From assembly GCA_950295325.1 (NCBI GenBank), contig OX485803.1:15934001-15998000 (forward strand): DNA of 64,000 bases. The letters are read 5' to 3'. The notes beneath the pieces are model-generated. The model was not told where the DNA came from. It worked only from the letters and a program-made list of their open reading frames with translations, and did no database searches. Both the position numbers and the translations under genes were made by a program. The stretch is from Polytrichum commune. Lineage: Eukaryota; Streptophyta; Polytrichopsida; Polytrichales; Polytrichaceae. Positions within the stretch are counted from its first letter, which is position 1. Every line of letters begins with the position of its first letter. Of the stretch, positions 13,838 through 26,416 are shown one piece after another.

Positions 13838-15840
13838 TCAAGAGGGAAGCTAAGACATGAGAGGTGAGCAATGAACATGAACACATGAGTATTGAGTGGT
13901 AATATGTGAGCAATGAAGCCAAATTAGGTATATACACACAATCATAGGGTCCACACTCTAAATTTGGCAATCATTTGACTACATTTTTCCCAAATGTAAA
14001 GTTACAACATTTCAAAAGAACAAGAGTGTTGGGAACTCATTACCATGGATACTTAGAAAAACTATTAGCCCATCGTTGATTTTTATTCAAACATTTCACA
14101 CCAATACATGTACCTTACAAATGCTATAAACATGCAGTTCATATCATATTTTGAAGCATCATTCACACCCTACAACACCAACAAGTTCAAGTAGTCACAT
14201 GACCTCGTTGTAAGCAAACGTTGGTGCGTGAATGAATTGTTATTGTCGTAGTCAACTACCAATTGCAACCGACCAAGAAATTTTAAGGAATCATACTATT
14301 GCATCACATTAGAGATCATCATTGTTACATCTATTATGATGTGACATGACAGCCAGAGACCACATCACGTCCATTTGCAAATATGTGGCTCATAATCATC
14401 AAGTACAATAAGTAAAAATGACAATTACATTCCTCAAACTAAAATATGGATGGAAAGGAATATCCAACTAGAATTAATCTACACATGCATTGTTCACAGT
14501 TTTGTAGTATTTTTCATGGAGGCCTAACGGCTCTTGTAAACCTTTGAAGCTTCATGATGGCATGTCTAAAGAAGACAATTTTTTGTAATTTTTAAACTTC
14601 CAACTTGTAAGAAACTTGATCTCCATCAGTAAGGGCCAATGAAGATATTTCAATACTTTTATATTGAAACTAGCAAGGGTAATACGGAAAAATGGACTAC
14701 TTGCATATAACCTATGAGCAATTTGTCAAGATATTTGCCACACAAAAAATTATGGTTCTCCTTACACCCTTGTCAATGACCATGAAAATCTAAGGGCCCT
14801 TCAAAATCATCCAAAGATCATACTATAAAAAATAGAATTTCAATTCTGGAACCAATGGGCCCTCAAGCTTAGTGTAAAGTAGTGAATGTGGACCATGTTG
14901 AGGGAGCACAACATATGATCGCGTTTCAGTTTTCATCATGACAATATAATAATTTAAGGAGCCAATAGCGTACTTTAATCAATTGCCACGGCCCCTAGCT
15001 TTGTGTTAGACTCACCTCTTTTTGATGGGTCTAATGCAATATTTGGTAGACCTTCATACATTATCCACTTGTTGTCATGTAGGACATCATGTAAATCTTT
15101 CACCCTTTGAAATTTCTTTGGTCCCTCAAGCCTTCAAGATCTAGTTTAGAATAAACTTAGGTCGTCTCCAACTTCTCCACCAATCACATAATTTGTATAT
15201 CACGGGTCAAGAGCCCTCTAGCTCTAGTGCATCCATCTTTAATTTTCAATTTAAAGCCTAGTATGATTGTGATAGAGTCCCAATACCAGTCCAAAAGGCT
15301 ATTGAAATGGTGACTTAGCAGAAGGTGGGTAGATATGCCATTGGTTATCTTTGCTTTGCAATCATGACTCCTTCCACGAAGGCCCACGTCAATCAAATAC
15401 TCCAAAGGCAACTTTGTGCCACACGTAAAATGGTATTTTGCCGACAAAATGCAACAAATGGCCGACATTCACATGACATACGCAAAGGTGTCGTCTAATG
15501 GACACATCACCTCCCCTTGAAGGCCCCACTCCAAACATACCCATTTATTGTCTTTCCTCAACAAAAATCGATATTCTAACTACTTTAAGGTAGACCATAA
15601 CATTACACGACTCTTTGGATGTGTTCCATGGGACCATGCATCACATGCGTATAATTCTCTTTTAATTCCACGAAACCCCATTTATGGGGAGCACTCAAAT
15701 TGTGTGTTGTAAACTCTTCAACAAACAATTGCAAATTATCAACAAAACAAAAAAACTCAATTATAGCATCTTTCTTTGAATAAAGAGCATCATGTAGTTG
15801 CTTGATAATGTTATGACAACCCTTGTTTGGTTACTTATCT
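13838..15840. other. AT-rich interval without a recognised gene
   Basis: No frame, repeat end or RNA gene could be supported here. Confidence 0.5.
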
Positions 15841-16138
15841 TATTGAAACATCCTATATTTGAGTGGTATGTGATTAGGTGTGGCCCCAAATACAGATACC
15901 AAAAAGACATGTGTCTTGAAGACATCGGACATCATGTTCAAAATTTGGTCACCAGTCCAAACTAAACAATCAACATAATCGAGGGAACCTATGTATGACT
16001 ATGTATGATAAGCATGATAATCTTCACTTTGGTAATAGATAAGACTTTCGTATGAGCTCCAAAAATTAAGAGGAAAGTGACTACAACTTCAATTTGGATT
16101 TGCTAACCCATCTTGTACTCATTGCGTGTTCAATGTCC
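15841..16138 (+). repeat. Dispersed repeat family D, copy ending at the CACTA insertion
   Basis: It contains TTTGAGTGGTATGTGATTAG and AATCTTCACTTTGGTAATAG in the same order as 36540. The CACTA miniature element begins four bases later. Confidence 0.6.
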
Positions 16139-16141
16139 TAG

Positions 16142-16477
16142 CACTAGTAGAAAACTATGCGAAAAAGAAATGCAATCATTTTTCTATTGCGGTTCTTTTG
16201 ACCAACCCATTCTGCAGTCACCAAACGACTACATAACATTTTTATTTTTATTTTTTTAATCGAAACTTTAGGAATTTGGGGGCTTATAATACACCATTGG
16301 AAAGGTCTTGAAAATACCTTTCCAACCGTATATTCCAAGCCCCAGAATTTTCAAAATTGCAATCGCAAATCAAAATAGACAAATATGTAGTTGTTTAACT
16401 ACTGCAGATCATGATAGTCAAAAGAACCGCAATGAGAAAACGACTGTAGTTCTTTTTCGCATAGTTTTCTACTAGTG
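16142..16477. mobile_element. Miniature CACTA element
   Basis: This 336-bp element has CACTAGTAGAAAACTATGCG at the left end and its exact complement at the right. The first 28 bp are identical, and the inverted similarity extends to about 80 bp. The flanks are a 3-bp duplication TAG (16139-16141, 16478-16480). CACTA ends with 3-bp duplications define the En/Spm superfamily. It has no coding capacity. Confidence 0.9.
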
Positions 16478-17056
16478 TAGCAGTTGCACACTAGTTAGAA
16501 AAAAACAATCACTTAAGACTCATCTACATTATGTTTCCAATGCATTCATCTACATCTTACCAGTAAGTTAGAGGAACACTCGTTCTAAACTCCGAACTCC
16601 TAAACTAGCCCAACTCTTAGGCCTTGAAGTCTGAATTCAATCACATCAAAAGTTAAACAAGCAATCCGCATCCAAATTGGCAGATGAGCTCAACTCTTAA
16701 TCTAGCCCAACTCTCACATCGATCTTCAAGTCCAAGTCCAATCAACTTTGGAGGGTTAAACCTACAATTCACATCCAAACTACCAACGAGTCCAATTCTG
16801 AATCTGAACTATGACATAAGCCCAAATCCAAATTGACTCTTAAACTAGCTCTCGATCTTATGCCTCTGCCTGTAAATCTAAATACAATCCGCTAATGCAG
16901 AAATCCTCCTTCCAAATTCAACATTCAGCCTAGCTCGTGATGTCACACTCTCAACTCCAAAGTGGTCAGGTGACAAGAGGACTAAATGGAATCAAAGATG
17001 AAAGCCTTCAACATTGTAACTGGGAGGCATATGAATTATTCCTGAACACCCCGAAC

Positions 17057-17285
17057 CACTGCCTGGGAAGTTTTTGGGCATAGTGGATCAAGATCCTAGT
17101 GATTCTAAATCCAACCGGTTACATGTTGACATAATCTTCCGGTTTTGGCTTCATTCATGCGAGGTATATTCCATAGATTCCTCTAAAATGATGGGTAATT
17201 CTCCTGAAGTCTCCAACTTCAACCGGTTATTTCTCCAACGCAACCGCTTCATCTGCAACTAAGCGCCGGTTATCCCCGAGCAGTG
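17057..17285 (+). mobile_element. hAT-like MITE, CARTG family, copy 1
   Basis: Ends CACTGCCTGGGAAG and CCCCGAGCAGTG are inverted. The flanks are CCCCGAAC and CCCCGAAG (8 bp, one mismatch). The internal landmarks AACCGGTTACATGTTGAC and TTTTTGGGCATA are shared with the other copies. Confidence 0.8.
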
Positions 17286-17416
17286 CCCCGAAGTCTCCGA
17301 TTAAACCGAAGTAACAAAGCGAATGAACCAATTGATTCAAAGGAAAGATGACTTACCACTTGCAGGCATGAGCACTCCGGTCCCCCGCACTCGCAATTGT
17401 GGTAGTAGGCTCTGAC

Positions 17417-17607
17417 CAGTGATCGGGGAGAGTTTTGGGCATAATCGGACGACATCCTCCGGTTCTCCTTTGTTAAATTGGGGTATATTCTATAGATTCC
17501 TCTACAATGATCGGTAATTCTCCTGCAATCTTGAACTTCAACCGGTTGGTTATTTCTCAAACTCAACCGGTTCATCTGTAACTAACTGCTGGTTGTCCCG
17601 ATTATTG
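17417..17607 (+). mobile_element. hAT-like MITE, CARTG family, copy 2 (internally deleted)
   Basis: It begins CAGTGATCGGGGAGA and ends TCCCGATTATTG, between perfect 8-bp duplications GCTCTGAC (17409-17416, 17608-17615). It lacks a block of about 40 bp near the ACATGTTGAC segment. Confidence 0.85.
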
Positions 17608-17755
17608 GCTCTGACACACACCCCCAAATTGGCAGTAGCCAGCCATCCAATGCATTGGTCGCTCGCGAGAGCAAACTCCCAAACTGCAAGCAGCCAACAC
17701 ACACAAACAATTGCAGCAGGCTAGCTATTGCAGCGGGCTAGAACAAACTCCCAAC

Positions 17756-17983
17756 CCATGTCCGGGAAGAACCGGCTCTTAGTTGCAGATGAAGCGGTTG
17801 AGTTTGAGAAATAACCGGTTGAAGTTGGAGACTTCAGGAGAATTACCGATCGTTTCAGAGGAATCTATGGAATCTGCCTCAAATGAATGAAAGCAAAAGC
17901 GGAAGATGTGAACATGTAACCGGCTGGATTTAGAATCACTAGGATCTCTTGACCGACTATGCCCAAAAACTTCCTGGGCACTG
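17756..17983 (-). mobile_element. hAT-like MITE, CARTG family, copy 3 (inverted)
   Basis: It is in opposite orientation to copies 1 and 2. It sits between perfect 8-bp duplications CTCCCAAC (17748-17755 and 17984-17991). The ends are CCATGTCCGGGAAG and CTTCCTGGGCACTG. Confidence 0.85.
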
Positions 17984-18041
17984 CTCCCAACTCTTGAATG
18001 CAATGCAACAAACCAACACAACTTGATAGCACAGAGGCCTA

Positions 18042-18130
18042 CAGTCTAACCTCATTAATACGACACTCGTTTATCCGACACCCTCGATATTACGACCCTA
18101 TTTTTGCACGACCAGACTTTTTAGTTCAAA
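18042..18130 (+). mobile_element. Pogo-like (Tc1/mariner) left end
   Basis: CAGTCTAACCTCATTAATAC followed by ATCCGACACCCTCG resembles pogo/Tigger-type terminal repeats. It is preceded by TA (18040-18041). The matching right end may be the one at 20236. Confidence 0.55.
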
Positions 18131-18427
18131 ACTCCCTATTTTTATGCGATTATGTCACTCAATAATGCGACATTTAGAATCTCCGTTCTGTTATATTGAA
18201 GAGGTAGTTCATGCCAAAATTTCTTTGATCTATGTTGTGTACATCTAAAATACATCCATTTTCACTTGGGAACTACTTGGAAACTTCATTTATCATTGGG
18301 AACTTAATGAGAATTAGGGTTACTAGCTAGTGCATAATGGACATGGTTAGGGTTAGAGTGACCTCTTGCCTAGTATGTTGCTAAACGTCATGCATCATTG
18401 TTGTCTAGTTTCTTATTAGAGAACTCT

Positions 18428-18570
18428 TTATATTTGATGTTAATGAAATTATTAGTTTTCAAAAGTTAGTAGGGAATTTAAATAAGATGGCAGTTGCTAA
18501 GTTGGGTAGGCAACACCAGAAATCTTTGGACTCTTATTTCAAGAATTCTTGAGAATATTTGTATTTGTTT
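18428..18570 (+). repeat. Transposon-derived segment encoding a QHQKxLxSYF peptide (copy 1)
   Basis: The frame ends KLGRQHQKSLDSYFKNS-stop at about 18551. The same peptide core occurs at 56135-56250 (-). It lies about 450 bp inside a pogo-like left end, next to a later MITE insertion. Confidence 0.55.
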
Positions 18571-18630
18571 GGAGTTATAAGTCACCTGCAAATGGGGACC
18601 AAAACCCCTTAATCGTTCCCTCATAGATCC

Positions 18631-18971
18631 CTCGGGGGGGGCAGTGTGTTAAAAAGTTAAGGATATAGGTGCGAACAACCACTATTTTATAGGGGGGTAT
18701 TACTTTCAATTCTCTTCTTTTTTTCACATGCTATCATTACGTAAATTTCTACTTTGGGTTAATAGAAGAATAGCTTGCATTACTTATAATTCCAAATCAC
18801 CTATTATTCCATACCCTATAGTACTTTAAAGATGTCCAATGCCCTTTTTGATACCCTATATTACTCTTAAGTCCATTTATAATTTTTAGCCCCCATGTTT
18901 TTAAAATACCCTATCATTTGTTCGCACGTATATTGCTACTCCAACCAATGACTACCCCCTCCCCCCCCGAG
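18631..18971 (+). mobile_element. hAT-like MITE with G-run ends, copy 2
   Basis: This 341-bp element has CTCGGGGGGGG and CCCCCCCCGAG ends. It is flanked by ATAGATCC (18623-18630) and ATAGATCT (18972-18979), an 8-bp duplication with one change. It has the same orientation as copy 1 and is inserted within the pogo-like remnant. Confidence 0.85.
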
Positions 18972-19468
18972 ATAGATCTATTATGACCAACTTTATTGTT
19001 GTTAACATTTCATATCACACTTGCAAATCCAATCATGGCAAAAAAAACAACCAAACAAAACAAAAAGCGACAACTAGAGAAGGACTTGAGACATGTTTAC
19101 CTTACATGTACCCCAGATGATATAAAAGAACCACGTTGCTCACCATAATATAAAAATGCACACCACAAATGTCTTTCTCGTAGTGCACCACTACTTGAAT
19201 TTTTGCTTCCATTAAATCATTAAGAAAAAAATGCATTATTAATGTGAAGATTTGAAATGAAGGCATTTCGTGACCATTTAAGAGAAGTTGTCTTCATGTT
19301 CGATTGTTCATTATTCTCATGCATCAGAGTTTTCCTTCAAATGTCATGTAGAAGGTGAAAATCAAGGGAAATATCCAAAGTTTCATAGGGGGTTCTATTC
19401 TTGTGTAGTTTGTCCCTCGTGTGTTAGGACCTATAAATAAACACATGATCAAAGAGTTTTTTCTCCTA

Positions 19469-20236
19469 TAGTCCACCCTCATTATGTGTTACCGGATAAG
19501 TGTTATAAGAATCCAAAACAATACACTAGTAATTGTCAGTTGTTAAATGTTAAGAGAATTTATTAAAATGATGCTCCTCTTTTCAATGAATTCACCTCGA
19601 TAAGTGTTAATATGGATGAAAGTGAGATTATGAACTTTATGTAACTTGGATGAAATTGAATTAGGTCCATCATGTCTTTGACTTCGACAAAGAATGAAAT
19701 TGGACCACTATAAAATGCACATGAGTTCATCAATTATGAGGAATTTGATCTAAACAATCCCTTACATACCTATTGAGCAGGAAATTATAGGTATGCTTGA
19801 TGAAAGAAATGATGCAACTGATAATGAACCCATTGAAGAAGTTGATAATGAGCGAATTGGTGATGTGATGGTAGACAGAGTAGGATTCAAGGATGTTGAA
19901 AGTGCATAAGTGACCTTGAAACAATTTTGGAAACAAAAACCTACTAATGTAACACCTCTCATTTAGAGCAATCGAACACTTCGAAAGGAAAAAGATCTTG
20001 GCGTGCACAAGAATCTCATCAGATACTTTAGCCCCATCCTTCCATTACACTTAGATGTATGATGACATTCACATCTTGTGTATATTCATCCTTTATTTAT
20101 ATAAGTGTTAATTTATGAAAATTCCAAAGTCACATAAGTGTTGTTCATGTAAGTGTTAGAAATTGTCCTTGCTACCCCCAATAAGTGTTACAAGTTTCCT
20201 TGCTCCGAAGTGTTACCAAATATCGAGGGTGGATTG
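19469..20236 (+). mobile_element. Pogo-like deletion derivative with transposase remnant
   Basis: The left end TAGTCCACCCTCATTATG and the reverse complement of the right end (CAATCCACCCTCGATATT) are similar. TA lies on both sides (19467-19468, 20237-20238). GTGTTACCGG or related phrases recur near both ends. The interior (+) reads in part as an acidic transposase-like C-terminal region (EQEIIGMLDERNDATDNEP, about 19780-19835) with several stops. Confidence 0.6.
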
Positions 20237-20528
20237 TAGGTCTCGTTAAAGTTTGATCCCAACTCCCGACTTTGATTGCTTCTCTACGGAACATACAAAT
20301 TGAGCTTGGAAACTTCTTGGAAATCGCGAGGTTGGTGGGCCTCGCATGTCTATATCTAGAGTATGTGTTGAAACCGGAAAAGTTTTGGCTAACACACAAA
20401 GACAAGATGCACCTCCAAACATAAGATATTTGCTCCACTTTCTATTTAAACAACTCTATTCGTACACACAAGTCATTAGCCTTGAAACTTTGTTGAGGAG
20501 TACAACTATACACCAATTTGTCATGTTA

Positions 20529-21028
20529 GGGCCACTTCACACACGAGCCAAGGGCCGTGACCATGAAATTGTGAGAGCCCAAAAGAAAGTTGTCAAAGGG
20601 TGTCCCAAGGCACCTCCAAAATCATGTAGTGTGGTCACGGATTCTCAAGTGTAGTGTGAAGTCATATGTGACCGGGTCCTCAACCAAATGCTATTTCAAT
20701 AAATTTCTATTCATGCGGGGTACTCACACATGATAAAATAGAATAAATCAACAGTTGTGAGCGTTCGGAGTGTCATGGTCTCCTGGTTGTGTGTTAGGCC
20801 TACCTCCAATATGTGATTTTTGCAAATAATCCAAGTGACCATGAAACATGATCCATTTGATGGTATGTAGAAATCCATGTAGACTTTACATCGATCTTGC
20901 ATTCACATACTCCGATGGTCCCTCAAGCATGGTGTGAAGTGAACTTGGACCGGCCCCACCTTTTCCACCAATGAGAGTGCTTGAAGTGTAAGGGTCATGG
21001 GCTCTCAGTCTCATGTGTGAAGTGCCCC
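20529..21028 (+). mobile_element. Harbinger-like MITE, TTA family, copy 1
   Basis: This 500-bp element begins GGGCCACTTCACACACGAG and ends in the inverted version (GTGTGAAGTGCCCC). It is flanked by TTA on both sides. A TTA target duplication with GG-starting ends fits PIF/Harbinger (Tourist-type). Confidence 0.85.
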
Positions 21029-21514
21029 TTAGTGTGGGTAGAAATCTCTATTCTTAAATTTATCATTTGAAGAGAATACATCTGAATAAAAATCATTATT
21101 TCATATAACTATTAATTTGCAAAATCAAATCTTGGATATTGAAAGCAGTTTGTGGCGAAACTTGTATGAGTGACACTGATTATTAATCCATGTTGATTCA
21201 CAACAGACACAAAACAAAATGGAACTCATTCAAGGCATGATCCTAAAACACTTCCATACACATTGTTCGAGCCTTTATTTTAACAACTAAATGGTTTGTA
21301 ACAATTCACAAACTTACAAACTTCACTATGAGAGTGTTTGCAAAGATCATCCATACAATGGCAAGTCCTAATTCCCTTTTGGAGTTGATTAGGAGATTTT
21401 TAATTTCAATGTTTTCCAATTATAATATAATATAATAATACATCTGAAATTGATATTTCAAAACACTACATACTAGATATTATGATTTCAATTTAAGATA
21501 GGCGTGCCTAATTT

Positions 21515-23060
21515 GGTTACTCATCTTAATCCAACACCTTCATTGAGTGGTATGTGGTTATGTGTGACTTCAAGAACATATACTAAAAGGACATGTGTTT
21601 AAAGAGATCAAACTATATGCTCCAAATAAGTCTAGGTTCACTACATTGATAATCCCATTTAGTGCGTGTGGTACTAATTCCAAAAGCGCACACTATTTTA
21701 GTGAGGGTTGAAAGTCTTACCGAGTGATTCTAAATACATGAATACATGCTCATTTCCCATGCACTTCAAGAACGTCAGCGCGTGCTCTAAGGTGCTTGTA
21801 GAGTGCATAATTTATTTTGATGAGCTCGAAGAGGCTTCTTCTTTTTAGTCGAGGCCACTCACTTTTGAGGCTTCTCCTAACACTGAGAAGCTGAAGAGAG
21901 CTTGCATCGAGAGTTTTTGGCACCTTTAACACCTTGGGCTCTCAAAACCCTAGATCTTCAAGTGGCACTAATTTTGTAGCGTAAAGAAATTTAGTATCAC
22001 CTTTACTAAGTTCCCACATGTACGTTTAGCTCACACTCACTAAATGGGATAATTGCCGGGGGTGGACTCTCCAATGGAAACCTAAATGACATGCGGGGGT
22101 TGCTACGAAATTGACCCCCTATATACAAGACATTTATAAAGAAACACGAATGTCTACATACTAACGGCATGCTAGAAAATGGACTCATGTATTTATACCA
22201 ATCTATTCAATGTAATGTGATAATGCCTCCAAAAAACACAAATCTCAAATTAATTAAGCATTTATTACATATAAAATCCATTTGTACGTTCCAATGAGAT
22301 TGTCATTGGAGATTTTTATTTTATTTTTCATTCCTAGCATGTCACCCAATGATTGCATCAAGCAAACATAGCACAATACTTAGCCATAATCGAGAGAGCA
22401 AAACTCAAGAGAGCCCATGAGCGCCAAGACCCTCCATTTTGTAAACACCTAGAACACCAGTGCAAACCCCAACAAGAATGGACAAGGTGGTCATTGAGGG
22501 TTGTTTCCAAATGACAACAATGGATGAAATTGTGAATTGGATGAGACTCACACGTCTAATGTCAAAAAAATTATCTAAACCCTAGGGCCCCCTTTTTTAC
22601 ATCTACCTTTACTTCAACATTCTTAATAGCCTTGCACATGTACAAACTACAGAAATTGATACCTCTCCCTTATGTATATCATGAATGCTAATGCCTCAAA
22701 TAATACCCCTTCTTACACTCACATTAGTTCATGCACGGTATAAAGAATACACTCTTGAAGATAGTTAGTGTAATCAACATAATTGAACGGGAGGGACTTG
22801 TATAACCATTTAATGAGCACAAATCTTCACTTTACTAAGTAAAGTACATATTCATTGAGCTCCGAAAATGACGAGGAAAGAGCGGCTACGACCTCGATTT
22901 GGATTGGCTAAAGCATCTTGTAATAATAATCGTGTGTTTCATATCCAAAGAGAGGTGCGGGTACTTGGAAGAAGTAATCGTTTAAGACCCATCTACCTTA
23001 TAGAACAAAAGGTCGTGGCCGGAACTATCCGACTCCTTACACACATTGGATGAAAACCAT
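21515..23060 (+). repeat. Dispersed repeat family D, split copies
   Basis: The 5' part is at 21515-21740 (TTGAGTGGTATGTGG) and the 3' part at about 22760-23060 (GAGCGGCTACGACCTCGATT), with a MITE at 22056-22758 between them. The stretch 21740-22055 has no recognised content. Confidence 0.5.
22056..22758 (+). mobile_element. MITE family with GGGGGTGGACTC ends, copy 1
   Basis: It starts CCGGGGGTGGACTC and continues with GGAAACCTAAATGACATGC. It ends near ACGGTATAAAGAATACACTC, a degraded inverse. Copies at 24663 and 63541 share the interior (GAAAATGGACTCATGT or a close variant). Exact ends and target duplication were not resolved. Confidence 0.65.
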
Positions 23061-23734
23061 CCATAGCACCCTTTAATATCTATCCGACTAATTTGGGCAG
23101 GTGAGAGGATTGAGATGGTGGGTGGGGCGAGTCGCCACTCATCATACAAACATATTTAAGATTAATAGAATATTACACATAGATCGAGGATCGGAATTTG
23201 ATTGGAGGGATCCTAGGGAGCCAATCATGGGTTGCCACGTCACCATTGCTCAAACATGTAGGGACACGGGTGTAAGCGGCCGTGTATTAAAATGTGTAGG
23301 AGGAGGTACGGTGGTCCTCCTACAAGCAAGCAAGCAAGCAACCGCTTGAGGACAAATGAAGTTCAAGGGGTCTCCTACTATTCAAGTATCCACGATTCCC
23401 ATAGAATCTTCACTTCACAAGGAAAGTGGCATCAAAAGTGTGGAGGCCACGAGCCTTGCTCATGTCGCATCCGCACTCAAGTGCAATTGGCGTGTGGCCA
23501 AGCATTACCTAAGCTACATCTACCTACCTTGGGGGGGGGGGGGGGGTGGGCTCCCTCTACCTTACACCATTGTTTATTAACTTCGGCAAGGTTTATATGT
23601 GGGTGTTAATCGGTTTGATGTTCATGCTCTCCAACTTAGACTCACACGAATGAAACTTGTTTGGCATTAGCAAATCTACAATGAAGCATCGTCGAGTCGA
23701 AAAGCAGATTGAAAGCTTCCATTCCTATTATTAA

Positions 23735-24330
23735 GGGGTTGTTGACATCATGGACCATGAAGTTGTCCCAAGGTCGTGTAAAATATGTGATTGGCTGTTG
23801 AATTCATCATGGGACCACTCCGGTTTACATCAAGGAAAGAATGCCAAAGTGATCATGAAGTTTGAGGTCTCCAAATGACATATTTGAAGGCCTACGTTAT
23901 CCATTGACGTGGTCCAATGGATTTTGTGCTGGGAGAGGCAAAAGAGGTGCTCTAGTAGAAAAAGGGAGGGGCCCATGGTAGAGAAATGTTGTTATAATGA
24001 TTTTTTAATGATTTTTTTTTTGGAAAGAGAAGATGAAGACAAGAGAAGAGAAGAGAATGGGCAAACTTGACCTTTTTTCTTGCCAAAAATGACTTTTTGG
24101 GCATGCATATATATATCTATATATATATATATAGAAAAAAACACATCCAGTTTTTGGTGCATGGTCATTCCTCTTGGTCCACACTCAATTTTCACCTACT
24201 GAGGGACCCAAGGGATTTGTAAATTGATTTTTTAAGAAATCATACCATGGAAGGTGGATTATGAAGTTGGACCATGGAAAAAGGCCATCTTCCATGGTCC
24301 AACTTCATGGTCCATGGTGTAAACCGGCCC
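23735..24330 (-). mobile_element. Harbinger-like MITE, TAA family, copy 1
   Basis: It is 596 bp with TAA at 23732-23734 and 24331-24333. The right end is CCATGGTGTAAACCGGCCC, the inverse of the other copies' start. The left end is more degraded. An AT microsatellite lies inside (24105-24134). Confidence 0.8.
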
Positions 24331-24662
24331 TAATTTATGGTTAGTAGAAGTGCATGTGGTTATGATTATACTAATATGACATGTATGCATAGGTTCAAAT
24401 ATTAAATTTTCTTCCAATATCATAAATAAATCAGTGTCCCTTTTAAGGATAGTACTTAGTGAGTGCTACGAACCAGACATCCATGACCTCTTAGGTGTTA
24501 GAACGACAACCATCTCAAACTACAACATCATATATAGCACATACATGGTACCAATTGGCTATAAATATTATAATAAACCAACATTCATGTATATAGTTTC
24601 TTAAAGAATAATATGTGTTTTTTTTAGTTTAAAATTATCCATACAGTTCTTTGGAGTTTTTG

Positions 24663-25206
24663 AGGGGTGCCCACTTCATTGGAAACCTAAATGACATGCT
24701 TGGGTCACTATGGAATTTATGGAGAAAAACAAATATATATGTGCTAACCATACCCTAGAAAATTGACTCATGTATTTATGCTAAGCTTTTCGATTTGATG
24801 TGGCAAATGCTTTCCACTACTTATTTGAAATATAAATCATGAATTAAATGTGTCTTTATTACATATAAGATCCACTTTCACTTTCCAATAAGAAAGTCAT
24901 TGATCATATTTATATCCGTAGAATTTAACACTTGATCAACTAACCCTATTTGAACATCGGCATTAAAACAAAGGCAATGAAACTAACACATCTATTGTCA
25001 AATTTTCTCTCCAATCCTCAGGGCACCCTTTTGTATATCTACCTTTACTATAATTCTCTTAATAGTATATTTTAAATGTACATACAAGAGGAAATAATAA
25101 ACCTCTCCTTCATTAATACTATAGAGGCTAATGCCTCAAATAATACCTCAAATAATAACTTACACACACATTAGTTCATACACGGTATGAAGAATCCACC
25201 GTCAGG
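24663..25206 (+). mobile_element. MITE family with GGGGGTGGACTC ends, copy 2
   Basis: The opening GGAAACCTAAATGACATGC and the closing CACGGTATGAAGAATCCACC are shared with copy 1. The interior is shorter (about 545 bp). Confidence 0.65.
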
Positions 25207-26413
25207 GAGAAATTTGACGTTGTCAAAATACTATTACCAATGTAAACCATGTCCCAAGTGCAATGGTAAATAAAGCATTGGTTGTTCATTTGCAATCGTA
25301 TGTCTACCAATTGAACTCCCAACTTGATAAAAGTCATTCAATTTGTGTTCAGCAAGTGCCAAGTGGCTAGACTTTGCTCCACTGAAAATAGTGAGTTTTC
25401 TTTGTGGTCCTAAACAATCCATGATAAAAAAAAAATAGAGGGAATTGTTGAATCGACCATGTGCAGTTTGTTAAAACGGTCACAAAGACGTGTCGCATGG
25501 TCATAAAATCTATCAAAATTTGAATTTTTTTCATCGTATAGATGAAGAGGAGCAAGGTATCAGCTATGTGTTAGTATTAATAAACTTGGCCAACTTGGAA
25601 GGCAAGTCAGAGCCTAGTTAAGACCTTGTATATTGACTATGATCGTATTAACCAATGTGTGGTCGATTTTGCAATCCCTAAAAATAATTATACATACATT
25701 CATCTCGGCACTTATAGAGCTTAAAGTTGGTGACAACCACTAAAAGGTGACCCAATCAAGGTCACTCACCTTACATGTACAAATTACAACACCCTACATG
25801 TGAGTTGGATAAGGTATAATTTAATACATTTTGGTAAATTTGCCACATGTCATCGTGTGATTGGTTGGAACCTCTTAAAAGGTGGCGTGAAAGTTGGGTC
25901 TAGGTAGAGACGTGCCCACTCAACCTTGAATGTACGGTGCACTCCAAATATGATGCGAACGTGAGCCATATCACCAACCGGTTGTCACATTCCCTCCTAA
26001 AAGGGTGACCAATAAATGGATGACCATGTCAATGCACGGCTTCGTGGAAACGAGTGCTTCTTCAATTTAAAGGCAACTACAATTTCTTTGAGAGGTGAGA
26101 AGGCGACCGGATGGGCCTCCAACATTTAACATATTATCATGGGAACTTGTAATTCTTACGTGGGAACACAAATGGTCATTTGATCAACTTTGGGAATGTC
26201 TCATTCCAATACTATTTGCAAATAATCATGAAGATTGTCATTTCAAGTTTCAGAATCGAAGTATTTGATCCAAACTACTTGTGATATGTTCTACCGTAGG
26301 GCATTGGAGTCGGCTATGTGGTAAGTAACTTCATAGAATCCCATGTTAAGAAATTGTTTCAAAATTGTTGAAACATATATAAGAGGTCTACTAGTTTGAG
26401 CTTTTGTTGAGGC
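25207..26413. other. Interval without a recognised gene
   Basis: Only short chance frames are present. Confidence 0.45.
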
Positions 26414-26416
26414 TTA

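Noticed and set aside
23531-23546. Run of about 15 G considered as another G-run MITE end
   Set aside because: The neighbouring sequence does not match the CTCGGGG family interior and no inverse end or 8-bp duplication was found.
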